19,805 nt of DNA from an uncultured Bacilli bacterium. Its GTDB lineage: Bacteria > Bacillota_I > Bacilli_A > RF39 > UBA660. The position numbers and the translations under genes were made by a program. Where the stretch lies: positions 1-19,805 of the forward strand of contig CANRDR010000010.1 of NCBI GenBank assembly GCA_947629425.1, in the 5' to 3' direction. The notes under the pieces were generated by a model. That model was not told the origin of the DNA. It did no database searches and saw only the letters and a list, made by a program, of their open reading frames with translations. Shown piece by piece: positions 7,585-15,133 of the stretch. Within the stretch, counting starts at the first letter, position 1. The number at the start of each line of letters is the position of its first letter.

Positions 7585-9348
7585 GTGATAATGAAGGGGC
7601 AAAAAATTAATGATCGTTATCAGATTATTAAAACGATTGGCGAAGGTGGAATGGCTAATGTTTATTTAGCATATGATACTATTTTAGATAGAAATGTTGC
7701 AGTAAAAGTATTACGTGGAGATTTAGCAACTGACGAAAAGTTTGTAAGACGTTTTCAAAGAGAAGCATTATCTGCAAGTAGTTTAAGTCATCCTAATATA
7801 GTAGAAGTATATGATGTAGGTGAAGATAATGGACTATATTATATAGTAATGGAATATATTGAAGGAAAACACTTAAAACAATTATTAAAAAAACGTGGTA
7901 CCCTAACAGTTAGAGAAGTTGTTGATATAATGATACAACTTACTGATGGAATGTCTGCAGCACATGATTCTTATATAATACATAGAGATATAAAACCACA
8001 AAATATAATGATTTTAGAAAACGGTTTAATTAAAATAACTGATTTTGGAATTGCAATGGCATTAAATGCAACACAATTAACTCAAACTAATTCTGTTATG
8101 GGTAGTGTACATTATTTACCACCAGAACAGGCAAGTGGAAAAGGTGCAACTATACAAAGTGACGTATATTCAATGGGAATTTTAATGTTTGAACTATTAA
8201 CAGGAAGCGTACCATTTAAAGGTGATAATGCTGTTGAAATAGCACTAAAACATATAAAAGAAACTATACCTTCAGTAAGAAGTATAAATCCAAATATTCC
8301 ACAATCTGTTGCAAATATTGTAAAAAGAAGTACAGCAAAAAATTTAAAAAATAGATATCAAGATGCAAGAGAAATGTTAGAAGATTTAAAAACATGTTTA
8401 GATGATTCACGATTAGATGAAGAAGAATATGAATTTATGTATCCAGAAACAGAAGAAAAAGATACAAAAACAAAAAAATTAGTCAATGAATTAGAAAGTA
8501 GTATTGAATCTTTAGAAAAAGAAGATGTAAGTAATGAAAAAAAAGATAAAGAAGACGAAGTAAGAAGTACAAAAATTACGGAGAATGATATGAAAAAACA
8601 TGAAAATAAAATTTTATTAATACTAGCAATAGTATTTACCGCATTAATTGTAATAATTACAGCAATAGTATTTTTACTACCTAAAATAACAGAAACTAAA
8701 AACGTAGAAATACCAGATGTTTCTAATATGAGTGTATTAGATGCAGAAAAAGCATTAGAAAAATTAGGTTTAGTTGTACAAGCAGAAACAAAAGAAGTAA
8801 ATAGTGATACTATAGAAGCAGGTAATGTTGTAAAAACTAGTCCTCAAAATGGAAGAACAGTAAAAAAGGGTTCAAACATAACACTTTATGTATCTAGTGG
8901 TGAAGGTGTATATATATTAGAAGATTTAGTAGGTAAAAATTATATAGCACAAAAAGCACTTTTAGAAAGTATGCATAATTTATATGTTGAAGTTATAGAA
9001 GATGAAGTTGATGACATAACTAAATATGAAAAAGATTCAATTATTAGTACTGAACCCGCTAGTGGTGCAAAACTTAAAGAAGGAGATACTGTAAAATTAC
9101 ATATTCCTGATTCAAGTATATTATATCCAGACTTTACAACAGGAGAATATACATTAAAAGAAATTGAAGATTTTGCTAAAAAATATGAAATAGAGTTAGA
9201 AGTAGAATATGTAGAAACTTTAGATTATGAACCTGGAACAATATTTGATCAAAGTAGAGAAGCAGGAAGTATTGTTGCAAGTGGAACCGCTTTACAAATA
9301 TTTATTGCAAGTGAACCAACAGATTCAAATACTGAAGCACAAGGATAA
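7585..9348 (+). CDS. prkC: PASTA-domain Ser/Thr protein kinase PrkC/Stk1
   Basis: A transmembrane sensor kinase for peptidoglycan fragments; in Bacillus it controls germination and stationary-phase physiology. The 587 residues comprise a Hanks-type kinase domain (about 10-275) with the Gly-rich loop GEGGMANVY, Lys41 in VAVKV, catalytic Asp135 in HRDIKPQN and Asp153 in DFG, and a Thr-rich activation loop (TQLTQTNSVMGS). Next come an acidic juxtamembrane stretch, one transmembrane helix at about 343-365, and three PASTA repeats (about 373-578). The GTG at 7585 is preferred over the ATG at 7591 because GGTG at 7574-7577 is correctly spaced from it; the first residues also match the family. It follows prpC by 2 bases. 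Confidence 0.95.
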   Translation: MIMKGQKINDRYQIIKTIGEGGMANVYLAYDTILDRNVAVKVLRGDLATDEKFVRRFQREALSASSLSHPNIVEVYDVGEDNGLYYIVMEYIEGKHLKQLLKKRGTLTVREVVDIMIQLTDGMSAAHDSYIIHRDIKPQNIMILENGLIKITDFGIAMALNATQLTQTNSVMGSVHYLPPEQASGKGATIQSDVYSMGILMFELLTGSVPFKGDNAVEIALKHIKETIPSVRSINPNIPQSVANIVKRSTAKNLKNRYQDAREMLEDLKTCLDDSRLDEEEYEFMYPETEEKDTKTKKLVNELESSIESLEKEDVSNEKKDKEDEVRSTKITENDMKKHENKILLILAIVFTALIVIITAIVFLLPKITETKNVEIPDVSNMSVLDAEKALEKLGLVVQAETKEVNSDTIEAGNVVKTSPQNGRTVKKGSNITLYVSSGEGVYILEDLVGKNYIAQKALLESMHNLYVEVIEDEVDDITKYEKDSIISTEPASGAKLKEGDTVKLHIPDSSILYPDFTTGEYTLKEIEDFAKKYEIELEVEYVETLDYEPGTIFDQSREAGSIVASGTALQIFIASEPTDSNTEAQG

Positions 9349-9350
9349 TT

Positions 9351-10172
9351 ATGGAAGGAAAAATAACAAGAATAATTAGCAACTTATATACAGTAGAAGT
9401 AAATAATGAATTAATAGATTGTCGTGCTAGGGGTAAGTTTAGAAATATTTCACTTACTCCTTTAGTTGGTGATAATGTAATTGTAGATATATCTAATAAA
9501 TATATATTAGATATACTACCTAGAAAAAATTACTTAAATAGACCAATGATAGCAAATATAGATAGTGTACTAATAATAACTAGTGTAAAAAAACCAGATT
9601 TATCTTTAAATTTATTAGATAAAGAATTAATAATGTGTTTTAAAAATAAAATAGAACCAATTATAGTATTTACTAAATTAGATTTACTTAAAAATAACGA
9701 ATTAAAAGAAATAAAACAAATAATGAAATATTATAAAAGTATAGGAATAAAAGTAACTACAAATAAAAAATTAAATACTATAAATAAATTAATAAAAAAT
9801 AAAACATTAGTATTAACAGGACAAACAGGTGCTGGTAAAAGTACACTTTTAAATAAGTTAGATAAAAAATTAAATTTAAAAACAAACGAAATAAGTGATG
9901 CTTTAGGAAGAGGAGTACATACTACAAGACATGTAGAATTATTTAAATATAAAACATCTAAAATAGCTGATACTCCAGGATTTTCATCATTCGATATTGA
10001 TGTTAAAAAAGATGAACTAAAATATTTATATCCTGAATTTAAAGTAAAATGTAAATATGATGATTGTTCACATACTAATGAAACAGATTGTACTGTTAAG
10101 TCTTTAGTAACAAATAATAAAATATTAAAAAGTAGATATGATAATTATATAAAATTTATGAGGGAATTATGA
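9351..10172 (+). CDS. rsgA: Ribosome small-subunit-dependent GTPase RsgA (CpgA)
   Basis: A circularly permuted GTPase for late 30S ribosome maturation. It has 273 residues, slightly short of the usual 290-300. An N-terminal OB fold (residues about 1-65) is followed by the GTPase motifs in permuted order: FTKLDLL (G4), GQTGAGKST (G1), the GRGVHTTRH switch (G2) and DTPGFSS (G3). The C-terminal zinc site shows C-x4-C-x-H-x5-C (CKYDDCSHTNETDC). It lies 2 bases after prkC and overlaps rpe by 4 bases. In Bacillus this protein is a substrate of PrkC, which fits the shared operon. Confidence 0.95.
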   Translation: MEGKITRIISNLYTVEVNNELIDCRARGKFRNISLTPLVGDNVIVDISNKYILDILPRKNYLNRPMIANIDSVLIITSVKKPDLSLNLLDKELIMCFKNKIEPIIVFTKLDLLKNNELKEIKQIMKYYKSIGIKVTTNKKLNTINKLIKNKTLVLTGQTGAGKSTLLNKLDKKLNLKTNEISDALGRGVHTTRHVELFKYKTSKIADTPGFSSFDIDVKKDELKYLYPEFKVKCKYDDCSHTNETDCTVKSLVTNNKILKSRYDNYIKFMREL

Positions 10173-10804
10173 AAGTAGCAGTATCATTTTTAAAAAGTAA
10201 TTATAATTTAATAGAAACTATTAATAAAATTAATAATACTAATGCAGAATATATACATGTAGATATTATGGATGGTATATTTGTTAGTAATACTACTTAT
10301 CAATTTGATGATTTATATAATGTACTTAAAAATACAAATAAATTATTAGATATACATCTTATGGTAGATAATCCAATTAATTATATAATAGAATATCAAA
10401 AACTTAATGTTGATACTATAACAATACATTATGAAATAAATCATAGTATAATTGATTTAATTAATTTAATAAAAGGTTATAAAATTAAGGCTGGTATTGC
10501 AATAAATCCTAAAACTAATATTGATAGTATAAAAAAATATTTAAATTTAATAGATAATGTACTAATTATGAGTGTAGAACCAGGTTTAGGTGGACAAGAA
10601 TTTAATAAAGAAGTACTTCCTAAAATAGAAGAATTATATAAAATAAGAAAAGAAAATAATTTAAATTTTAGAATATCTATAGATGGTGGAGTAAATGATA
10701 AAACTATAAAATACTTAAACTTAATAGATGTAGTAATAAGTGGTTCATTTATTTGTTGTAGTAATGATTTTCAAAAACAAATAGATATATTAAAAAAAGG
10801 CTAA
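10169..10804 (+). CDS. rpe: Ribulose-phosphate 3-epimerase
   Basis: Interconverts ribulose-5-phosphate and xylulose-5-phosphate in the pentose phosphate pathway. A 211-residue TIM barrel with the conserved metal and active-site stretches IHVDIMDGIF, LDIHLMVDNP, IHYE, MSVEPGLGGQEF and RISIDGG. The usual TVHPG/TVNPG appears here as SVEPG. The start overlaps the rsgA TGA in an ATGA. This is the last gene of the operon; the thiN that follows rpe in Bacillus is absent and a terminator overlaps the stop codon. Confidence 0.94.
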   Translation: MKVAVSFLKSNYNLIETINKINNTNAEYIHVDIMDGIFVSNTTYQFDDLYNVLKNTNKLLDIHLMVDNPINYIIEYQKLNVDTITIHYEINHSIIDLINLIKGYKIKAGIAINPKTNIDSIKKYLNLIDNVLIMSVEPGLGGQEFNKEVLPKIEELYKIRKENNLNFRISIDGGVNDKTIKYLNLIDVVISGSFICCSNDFQKQIDILKKG

Positions 10805-10815
10805 GGCCTTTTTTT
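10792..10815 (+). terminator. Terminator at the end of the rlmN-rpe operon
   Basis: A 10-bp perfect stem AAAAAAAGGC (10792-10801) / GCCTTTTTTT (10806-10815) with loop TAAG, enclosing the rpe stop. The sequence is homologous to the terminator region after the HIT gene at 11908-11925. Confidence 0.8.
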
Positions 10816-10888
10816 TAATTTGTCATAAATTTCATCAATACTAACTAATTTTTTGTTTTATCTTATATGCTAGTATTAAATATGAATT
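10795..10888. repeat. Direct repeat copy 1: decayed duplicate of the HIT gene 3' end
   Basis: About 90 bases match 11908-12003. The long identical core is TAATTTGTCATAAATTTCATC and its continuation to CTAACTAATTTTT. Differences are mostly one-base changes in T runs, plus a few substitutions toward the far end. The two copies lie about 1.1 kb apart and bracket the frameshifted gene. Confidence 0.8.
10808..10888 (-). pseudogene. Remnant of the C-terminus of a HIT-family protein
   Basis: Read on the minus strand, the fragment still encodes LVSIDEIYDKLK, the C-terminus of the intact HIT protein at 11922-12287, but homopolymer indels and an in-frame TAA break the frame upstream and its own stop has been lost. 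It has no start, no active-site region and no promoter. It is a leftover of a duplication of the HIT 3' end. Confidence 0.75.
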
Positions 10889-10902
10889 ATTAAGTAATAA
10901 AA

Positions 10903-10929
10903 AAAGTAGCAATAGATACATGCTACTTT
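10903..10929 (-). terminator. Terminator of the frameshifted gene
   Basis: A 9-bp stem AAAGTAGCA (10903-10911) / TGCTACTTT (10921-10929) with a 9-base loop. On the minus strand it is followed by a T run (10898-10902), directly after the gene's TAA. Confidence 0.8.
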
Positions 10930-10934
10930 AAAAT

Positions 10935-11832
10935 TTATATATATTTAATGTGATTTTCAATAGTTAAATTAGGCATTCTTTTAATAAGCGTTTTCTTTAA
11001 CTCTGTTTTTTCTTTACCAAAATTATAAAAAGGTTGATTACTTTCATCTACAAAACTTTCACTAGTTAAACCAAAATCTTCTAATAATAAATCATGAATT
11101 TGTCTTGTTATTTCTGTTTCTCTTTTATCTTCATCACTTAATTCCTTTTTACTATCCAATTGTTTAAATTGTTCTTCGTATTCTTGTATTTTTCTTGCAT
11201 GATCGAATTCCCAAGTTGTTCCAGGGCCCCCTACAATACCAGGACGAGATGAATATGGATTTCGTTCATCATATAATCTCTCCAATTTTCTCATTACTCT
11301 ATCTAATTCAGCTTCTCTTAAATTTTTACTTTCAATTGTTTGAAATAATGAAATATTACCAATATTCAATGTCTTAAAACCATTTGGAATTTTAGAAGTA
11401 TTCCAACCATTAGAATGAATTTCTTTGTAATCAAAATCAAATAATTTTACGCTTCTATCACTTAATTTTGCTAAAACACTTAAACTATCATATCCATCAA
11501 TATTTTTGTATATAATGAATTCACCATTTTGTTTATTAAATAAATTTAAAGCTCTATTATAAATATTATATCTTGCTATTTTTTTATATATTTCTAATTC
11601 AGATAAAGATTTTCTATCTTCATCACTAATATACTCTTTTACTACAGAAAATTCTAATTCTATTAAAGAATTTAAATAGTTTAAAGTACTCTCAGTAAGT
11701 ATATTTTTATATCTTTTTAATAATTCAACTTAATTCTTCTTTAGTATTCAATTTATGCATTTTTTCTTCAATATTATCATTTTTCTTATTATTATAACCA
11801 TACCAACTTTTGTTAATTATATCCATTTTCAT
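10935..11832 (-). pseudogene. Unrecognised gene interrupted by a one-base frameshift
   Basis: The minus strand carries GGGAGG and then ATG at 11832. The frame runs 35 codons (MKMDIINKSWYGYNNKK...NTKEEL) to a TGA near 11728. One base later the next frame is open for about 264 codons to TAA at 10935. Removing one A near 11731 joins both into a single 298-residue protein, so this is one gene with a +1 frameshift or a sequencing error. The C-terminal half is charged and rich in Glu/Lys, contains PYSSRPGIVGGPGTTWEFDHARK and ends NHIKYI; no transmembrane segment or familiar catalytic motif is visible and I do not recognise the family. It has a ribosome-binding site and a terminator and is flanked by two copies of the HIT gene 3' end, suggesting acquisition as a module. 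The C-terminal part alone could start at a TTG at 11369, but no ribosome-binding site supports that. Confidence 0.7.
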
Positions 11833-11865
11833 TATAGAAACCTCCCAATTAACCTTTCAATATAA

Positions 11866-11894
11866 AGTATAACATGTAATTTAAGCAAAATAAA
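11866..11894 (-). promoter_or_regulatory. Possible promoter of the frameshifted gene
   Basis: On the minus strand an extended -10 TGTTATACT (11866-11874) lies 34 bases upstream of the ATG. The -35 position has only a weak TTTATT. Alternatively TTGCTT with an 18-base spacer to TATATT could serve. Confidence 0.35.
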
Positions 11895-11907
11895 CAGAAT
11901 AAAATAA

Positions 11908-12003
11908 AAAAGGCTAAAACCTTATTTTAATTTGTCATAAATTTCATCAATACTAACTAATTTTTGTTTATCTTTATATGCTGGTATTAAATGTAAATGA
12001 TAA
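11908..12003. repeat. Direct repeat copy 2: intact 3' end of the HIT gene
   Basis: The partner of 10795-10888. This copy is the functional one because it is the end of the intact HIT reading frame. The match includes the AAAAAAGGCTAA terminator region beyond the stop codon. Confidence 0.8.
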
Positions 12004-12287
12004 TGTTTAACTACTTGATATAATCCATAATTATTAACTAATCTAACACCTTGAGCATTTAATCTTTCATATACTAATTTAGTCATCTTTTTAGCAGTAT
12101 CATTTATTTTTAATAACATATCATTATCTAATTTAGTATAATCTTCATAATGTTTTTTAGGTATTATTAACATATGTCCATTGCTAGATGGATCTATATC
12201 CATATTAACTAAAACATCATCATCTTGATATACAATTCTTCCTGGAATTTCACCATTAATTATTTTACAAAAAATACAATCTTTCAA
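11922..12287 (-). CDS. hit: HIT-family (HinT-like) nucleotide hydrolase
   Basis: A small cytoplasmic histidine-triad protein that hydrolyses AMP-linked substrates such as adenosine phosphoramidates. It is 121 residues with this start. CIFCKI near the N-terminus supplies the usual zinc-binding Cys pair, HMLIIPKKHY is the conserved mid region, and HYHLHL is the H-x-H-x-H triad. I prefer the TTG at 12287 over a GTG at 12296 because AGGTGA (12293-12298) is a well-placed ribosome-binding site for the TTG and overlaps the GTG; the resulting MKDCIFCKI start is the family norm. It is transcribed divergently from thyA. A partial copy of its 3' end lies 1.1 kb away. Confidence 0.9.
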   Translation of the reverse strand: MKDCIFCKIINGEIPGRIVYQDDDVLVNMDIDPSSNGHMLIIPKKHYEDYTKLDNDMLLKINDTAKKMTKLVYERLNAQGVRLVNNYGLYQVVKHYHLHLIPAYKDKQKLVSIDEIYDKLK

Positions 12288-12331
12288 TTTAATCACCTAA
12301 AAATATTTTATCATAGTAAGAAATAATATTA

Positions 12332-12348
12332 AACTTAAATTTTAAGTT
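12332..12348. repeat. Palindrome between the divergent hit and thyA genes
   Basis: AACTTAA, three bases, TTAAGTT: 7-base perfect arms in the 103-bp divergent intergenic region, upstream of the thyA -10. It could be an operator, but AT-rich palindromes are common by chance here. Confidence 0.3.
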
Positions 12349-12371
12349 AATACACTTTTTATAAAAAAATC

Positions 12372-12380
12372 TGATATAAT
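12372..12380 (+). promoter_or_regulatory. Extended -10 promoter of thyA-folA
   Basis: TGATATAAT, that is TGn followed by a perfect TATAAT (12375-12380). The -35 position has no good hexamer, as is common with an extended -10. Confidence 0.6.
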
Positions 12381-12399
12381 ATATTTTAGGGTGGTAAAT

Positions 12400-13593
12400 A
12401 TGTTAATAAATAATAAAGAATATGAAATAGATAGGAATACTGCAAAAGTAACAAATTGGGATAAATTATATTGTGAAACTTTAAAAGAAATAAAAGAAAC
12501 AGGAGAATTATGTCCTAATAGAACAGGAATAGAAACATTATCTATACCTCATGCTTATTTTAAATTAGATATATCTCGTGAATTTCCAATGTTAGAAACT
12601 AAAAAACTTGCAATTAAAAATACAATAACAGAATTATTATGGATATATCAAGCACAATCTAATGATATTAAATGGTTGCATGATAGAAATAATCATATAT
12701 GGGATGAATGGATGATAGATAATGATGGTATATATAGAATATATGATCCATTTATTAAAGAAAATTTACATAAAACAGTTAAATTAACTGATACGAATGG
12801 AGAAAAAATAGATACTTTAGTAGAAAGTTTAAAAGAAGATAAAACAATTAAACAAGCTATATATTATGGTAAAGAATATGCTAATACTATTGGTGAAGCA
12901 TATGGATATGTTGTAAATAAAACTAAAGAATTTGATAACGTTTTAAAAACTTTAAAAGAAAATCCAAGAAGTAGAAGAATGGTAGTTTCATTAAGACAAT
13001 CTGCTTATTTAAAAAAAGGTGTATTAGAACCATGCGTATGGGCATCTACTTATAAATTACATAAAGGAAGATTAAATAGTAATGTAACAATAAGAAGCAA
13101 TGATATGCCTTTAGGAAATCCATTTAATGTAACACAATATGCAATATTATTATCGTTACTAGCAAATAATGCAAAATTAGATGTTGGAGAAATATCTTTT
13201 GACATAACAGATTGTCATATATATGTAAATCAACTTGATGGAATTAATTTACAATTATCAAGATATGATAAATTACTAAAATGGGAAAAATTTATACAAA
13301 CTAATAATGATGATACTATAATTAAAGAATATAATGAATTAATATATAGAAAAAAATATTTAGAAGAAAAAATAATACAAAATAATTATTTAAAAGATGA
13401 TTATAAAACAATTATAAATGAAATTAATGAAGAAATAATGTGTTTTGAACATTTAATAACTAGAAAAAATCCTACTCTTTATATAGCACCTAATAAAGAT
13501 TTTTATGAATTAGATAATAAAAAAGAAAATGAAGATATAAAAGTTCTAAATTATACTTCATTACCATCTATTAAAATGCCTGTAGCACAATGA
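12400..13593 (+). CDS. thyA: Thymidylate synthase ThyA, enlarged
   Basis: Converts dUMP to dTMP using methylene-tetrahydrofolate, producing the dihydrofolate reduced by the next gene. With 397 residues it is far longer than the usual 264-316. Conserved elements: NRTGIETLSI (dUMP phosphate loop), IWDEW, NPRSRRMVVSL, the catalytic Cys in EPCVWAS, RSNDMPLGNPFNVTQYA (the Asn for dUMP recognition), DCHIYVNQ and the C-terminal IKMPVAQ. Two insertions account for the size, one between IWDEW and YGYVV and one of about 65 mostly helical residues after QLSRYD. The residue after the catalytic Cys is Val, usually His, and the usual NH in DxHxYxNH is NQ. The ATG at 12400 is chosen over a GTG at 12391 because AGGGTGG overlaps that GTG. 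It overlaps folA by 4 bases. Confidence 0.88.
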   Translation: MLINNKEYEIDRNTAKVTNWDKLYCETLKEIKETGELCPNRTGIETLSIPHAYFKLDISREFPMLETKKLAIKNTITELLWIYQAQSNDIKWLHDRNNHIWDEWMIDNDGIYRIYDPFIKENLHKTVKLTDTNGEKIDTLVESLKEDKTIKQAIYYGKEYANTIGEAYGYVVNKTKEFDNVLKTLKENPRSRRMVVSLRQSAYLKKGVLEPCVWASTYKLHKGRLNSNVTIRSNDMPLGNPFNVTQYAILLSLLANNAKLDVGEISFDITDCHIYVNQLDGINLQLSRYDKLLKWEKFIQTNNDDTIIKEYNELIYRKKYLEEKIIQNNYLKDDYKTIINEINEEIMCFEHLITRKNPTLYIAPNKDFYELDNKKENEDIKVLNYTSLPSIKMPVAQ

Positions 13594-14078
13594 ATAATTT
13601 AATATTAATAGGTGCTATTGGAAAAAATAAAGAATTAGGATTAAATAATAAATTAATATGGTATATACCTGATGATTTAAAATTTTTTAAAGATTGTACA
13701 ATTAATCATACAATAGTTATGGGTTATAATACATTTATGTCATTACCTAAATTATTATCTAATAGAAAACATATAGTATTATCTCATAGAAATATTAAAT
13801 TACCTGATGAAGTATTGCTTTTTAATAATAAAGAAAGTGTATTAGATTATGCTAAAAAACATAATGAAGATATATTTATAATAGGTGGTGCTAGTGTTTA
13901 TAAAGAATTTTTAAATTTTTGTGATAAAATGATTTTAACTGAAATAGATAGTACTTGTAATGAAGCAGATGCATATTTTCCTTCATTTAATGAAATAGAT
14001 TGGAATAAGACTATATTAAAAGAAGGGGAATATAAATCTTTAAAATATAAACATGTTATATATAAAAGAAACTTATAG
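13590..14078 (+). CDS. folA: Dihydrofolate reductase
   Basis: Regenerates tetrahydrofolate from the dihydrofolate made by ThyA. The 162 residues are the normal size. Visible motifs: LILIGAIGKNKELGLNNKLIWYIPDDLKFFK with the catalytic acidic residue in PDDL, TIVMGYNTFMSLP (NADPH-binding GxxT/N-type loop), IFIIGGASVYKEF and DAYFPSF. The start overlaps the thyA stop in an ATGA without a separate strong ribosome-binding site, so translation is probably coupled. A terminator overlaps its stop. Confidence 0.95.
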   Translation: MNNLILIGAIGKNKELGLNNKLIWYIPDDLKFFKDCTINHTIVMGYNTFMSLPKLLSNRKHIVLSHRNIKLPDEVLLFNNKESVLDYAKKHNEDIFIIGGASVYKEFLNFCDKMILTEIDSTCNEADAYFPSFNEIDWNKTILKEGEYKSLKYKHVIYKRNL

Positions 14079-14095
14079 ATTTTATAAGTTTTTTT
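14069..14095 (+). terminator. Terminator of thyA-folA
   Basis: A 9-bp stem AAACTTATA (14069-14077) / TATAAGTTT (14083-14091), loop GATTT, followed by a T run. It overlaps the folA stop. Confidence 0.8.
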
Positions 14096-14144
14096 GAATT
14101 AGTCTTAAGTTTTATAATAAGTTCTGTATTTGTTAAAAAAAGTG

Positions 14145-14173
14145 TTGCATATAAAACAAATGTTTGATATAGT
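14145..14173 (+). promoter_or_regulatory. Vegetative promoter of the BRO-family gene
   Basis: TTGCAT (14145-14150), a 17-base spacer and TATAGT (14168-14173), with an extended -10 TG at 14165-14166. The ribosome-binding site TAGGGATGA precedes the ATG at 14192. Confidence 0.75.
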
Positions 14174-14191
14174 TAATTTAGGGATGATTAT

Positions 14192-15043
14192 ATGAATGAA
14201 GATAAAATGTATTTAGTAAATAAAATATTTAAAAATGATACAATTAGAACTGTTTGGGATAGTAATTTAGAAAAGTATTTTGTAAGTGTTGTTGATTTAG
14301 TTGGAGTTTTATCAGAAAGTAAAGATAAACAAGCATATTGGCGAAAATTGAAACAGAGATTGAAAAAAGAAGGAAATGAAACCGTGACAAATTGTCACGC
14401 TTTGAAACTTAAGGCTAATGATGGCAAATATCGTATGACCGATGTTGTTGATATAGAAGGTATGTTTAGAATAATAGAATCATTGCCTTCGAGAAATGCG
14501 GAGCCAGTAAAAATCTGGTTAGCAAAACTTGGTAGTGAAAGAATTGATGAAACTTTTGATCCTTCAATTGCAGTTAAAAGAGCGATAGATACATATCGTT
14601 TAAAAGGTTATAATGAAGAATGGATACAAAAAAGAATAAAAGGTATTCAAGATAGAAAAAAATTAACTGATGTTTGGAAAGATGGAGGAATTACTGAAAA
14701 TAAAGAATACGCAATACTAACAAATGAAATTTATAAAGAATGGTCTGGTATGACTGCAAAAGAATATAAAAATTATAAAGGATTAAGAAAAGAATCTTTA
14801 AGAGATAATATGACTGATATAGAAGTAGCATTAGCAGATTTAGGAGAAATCGCTACACGAGAACTTGCTAAAAAACATAAACCGCTTGGCTTAGAACAAA
14901 ATAAAAAAATTGCTAAAATGGGTGGAAACGTATCAAAATCTGCAAGAGATAATTTAGAAGAAAAATTAGGAGAAAAAGTAATTACAAGTGAAAATCAATT
15001 AAATTATAAGTACAATGATGAATTACTAATAGATAATAAATAA
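14192..15043 (+). CDS. BRO-N domain protein with a DinD-like C-terminal region
   Basis: A 283-residue protein of the family often labelled phage antirepressor or DinD-like. The N-terminal BRO-N domain (about 10-120) has TVWDSNLEKYFVSVVDLVGVL, YWRKLKQRL, the characteristic TNCHALKLKANDGKYRMTDVVD and KIWLAKLGSERIDE. The C-terminal part (about 165-275) has EYAILTNEIYKEWSGMTAKEYK, NMTDIEVALADLGEIATRELAKK and KMGGNVSKSAR, the pattern shared with DinD. BRO-N proteins bind DNA; the cellular role of this chromosomal subgroup is not settled. The gene has its own promoter and uses more G/C-containing codons (TTG, GCG, GAG) than its neighbours, suggesting acquisition by transfer. It stands alone, immediately upstream of cotE and outside the element that splits cotE. 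No terminator was found after it beyond a weak AT palindrome at about 15070. Confidence 0.8.
   Translation: MNEDKMYLVNKIFKNDTIRTVWDSNLEKYFVSVVDLVGVLSESKDKQAYWRKLKQRLKKEGNETVTNCHALKLKANDGKYRMTDVVDIEGMFRIIESLPSRNAEPVKIWLAKLGSERIDETFDPSIAVKRAIDTYRLKGYNEEWIQKRIKGIQDRKKLTDVWKDGGITENKEYAILTNEIYKEWSGMTAKEYKNYKGLRKESLRDNMTDIEVALADLGEIATRELAKKHKPLGLEQNKKIAKMGGNVSKSARDNLEEKLGEKVITSENQLNYKYNDELLIDNK
14383..14399. repeat. Palindrome inside the BRO-family gene
   Basis: CGTGACA, AAT, TGTCACG: 7-base perfect arms with higher GC than the surroundings. It falls on the codons for the conserved VTNCHA motif, so it may be coincidental, or it may be an internal operator for this DNA-binding protein. Confidence 0.4.
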
Positions 15044-15087
15044 AATATATAATTTATACTTCTTCATGATTTTATTATAAAATTGTT

Positions 15088-15115
15088 AACTTTTAAAATT
15101 ATAAAGCATAAAATG
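15088..15115 (+). promoter_or_regulatory. Possible mother-cell (SigK/SigE-like) promoter of cotE
   Basis: AAC (15088-15090), a 16-base spacer and CATAAAATG (15107-15115) resemble the SigK pattern AC-N16-CATAnnnTA. The implied start lies just at the ribosome-binding site, giving a very short leader. In such AT-rich DNA the match is weak evidence. Confidence 0.3.
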
Positions 15116-15133
15116 ATTATGAGGAGTGATATT

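Noticed and set aside
11195..11377. Plus-strand ORF of 60 codons opposite the frameshifted gene
   Set aside because: The minus frame has a ribosome-binding site, terminator and consistent long protein; this one has none.
12391..12399. GTG 12391 as the thyA start
   Set aside because: It lies within the AGGGTGG ribosome-binding site that serves ATG 12400.
15071..15086. ATTTTAT-T-ATAAAAT palindrome as a terminator for the BRO-family gene
   Set aside because: All-AT stem, one-base loop and no T tract; expected by chance at this base composition.
15083..15133. ATG 15083 as the cotE start
   Set aside because: No ribosome-binding site, and the added 17 residues are absent from CotE proteins; GTG 15134 has GAGGAG at proper spacing.
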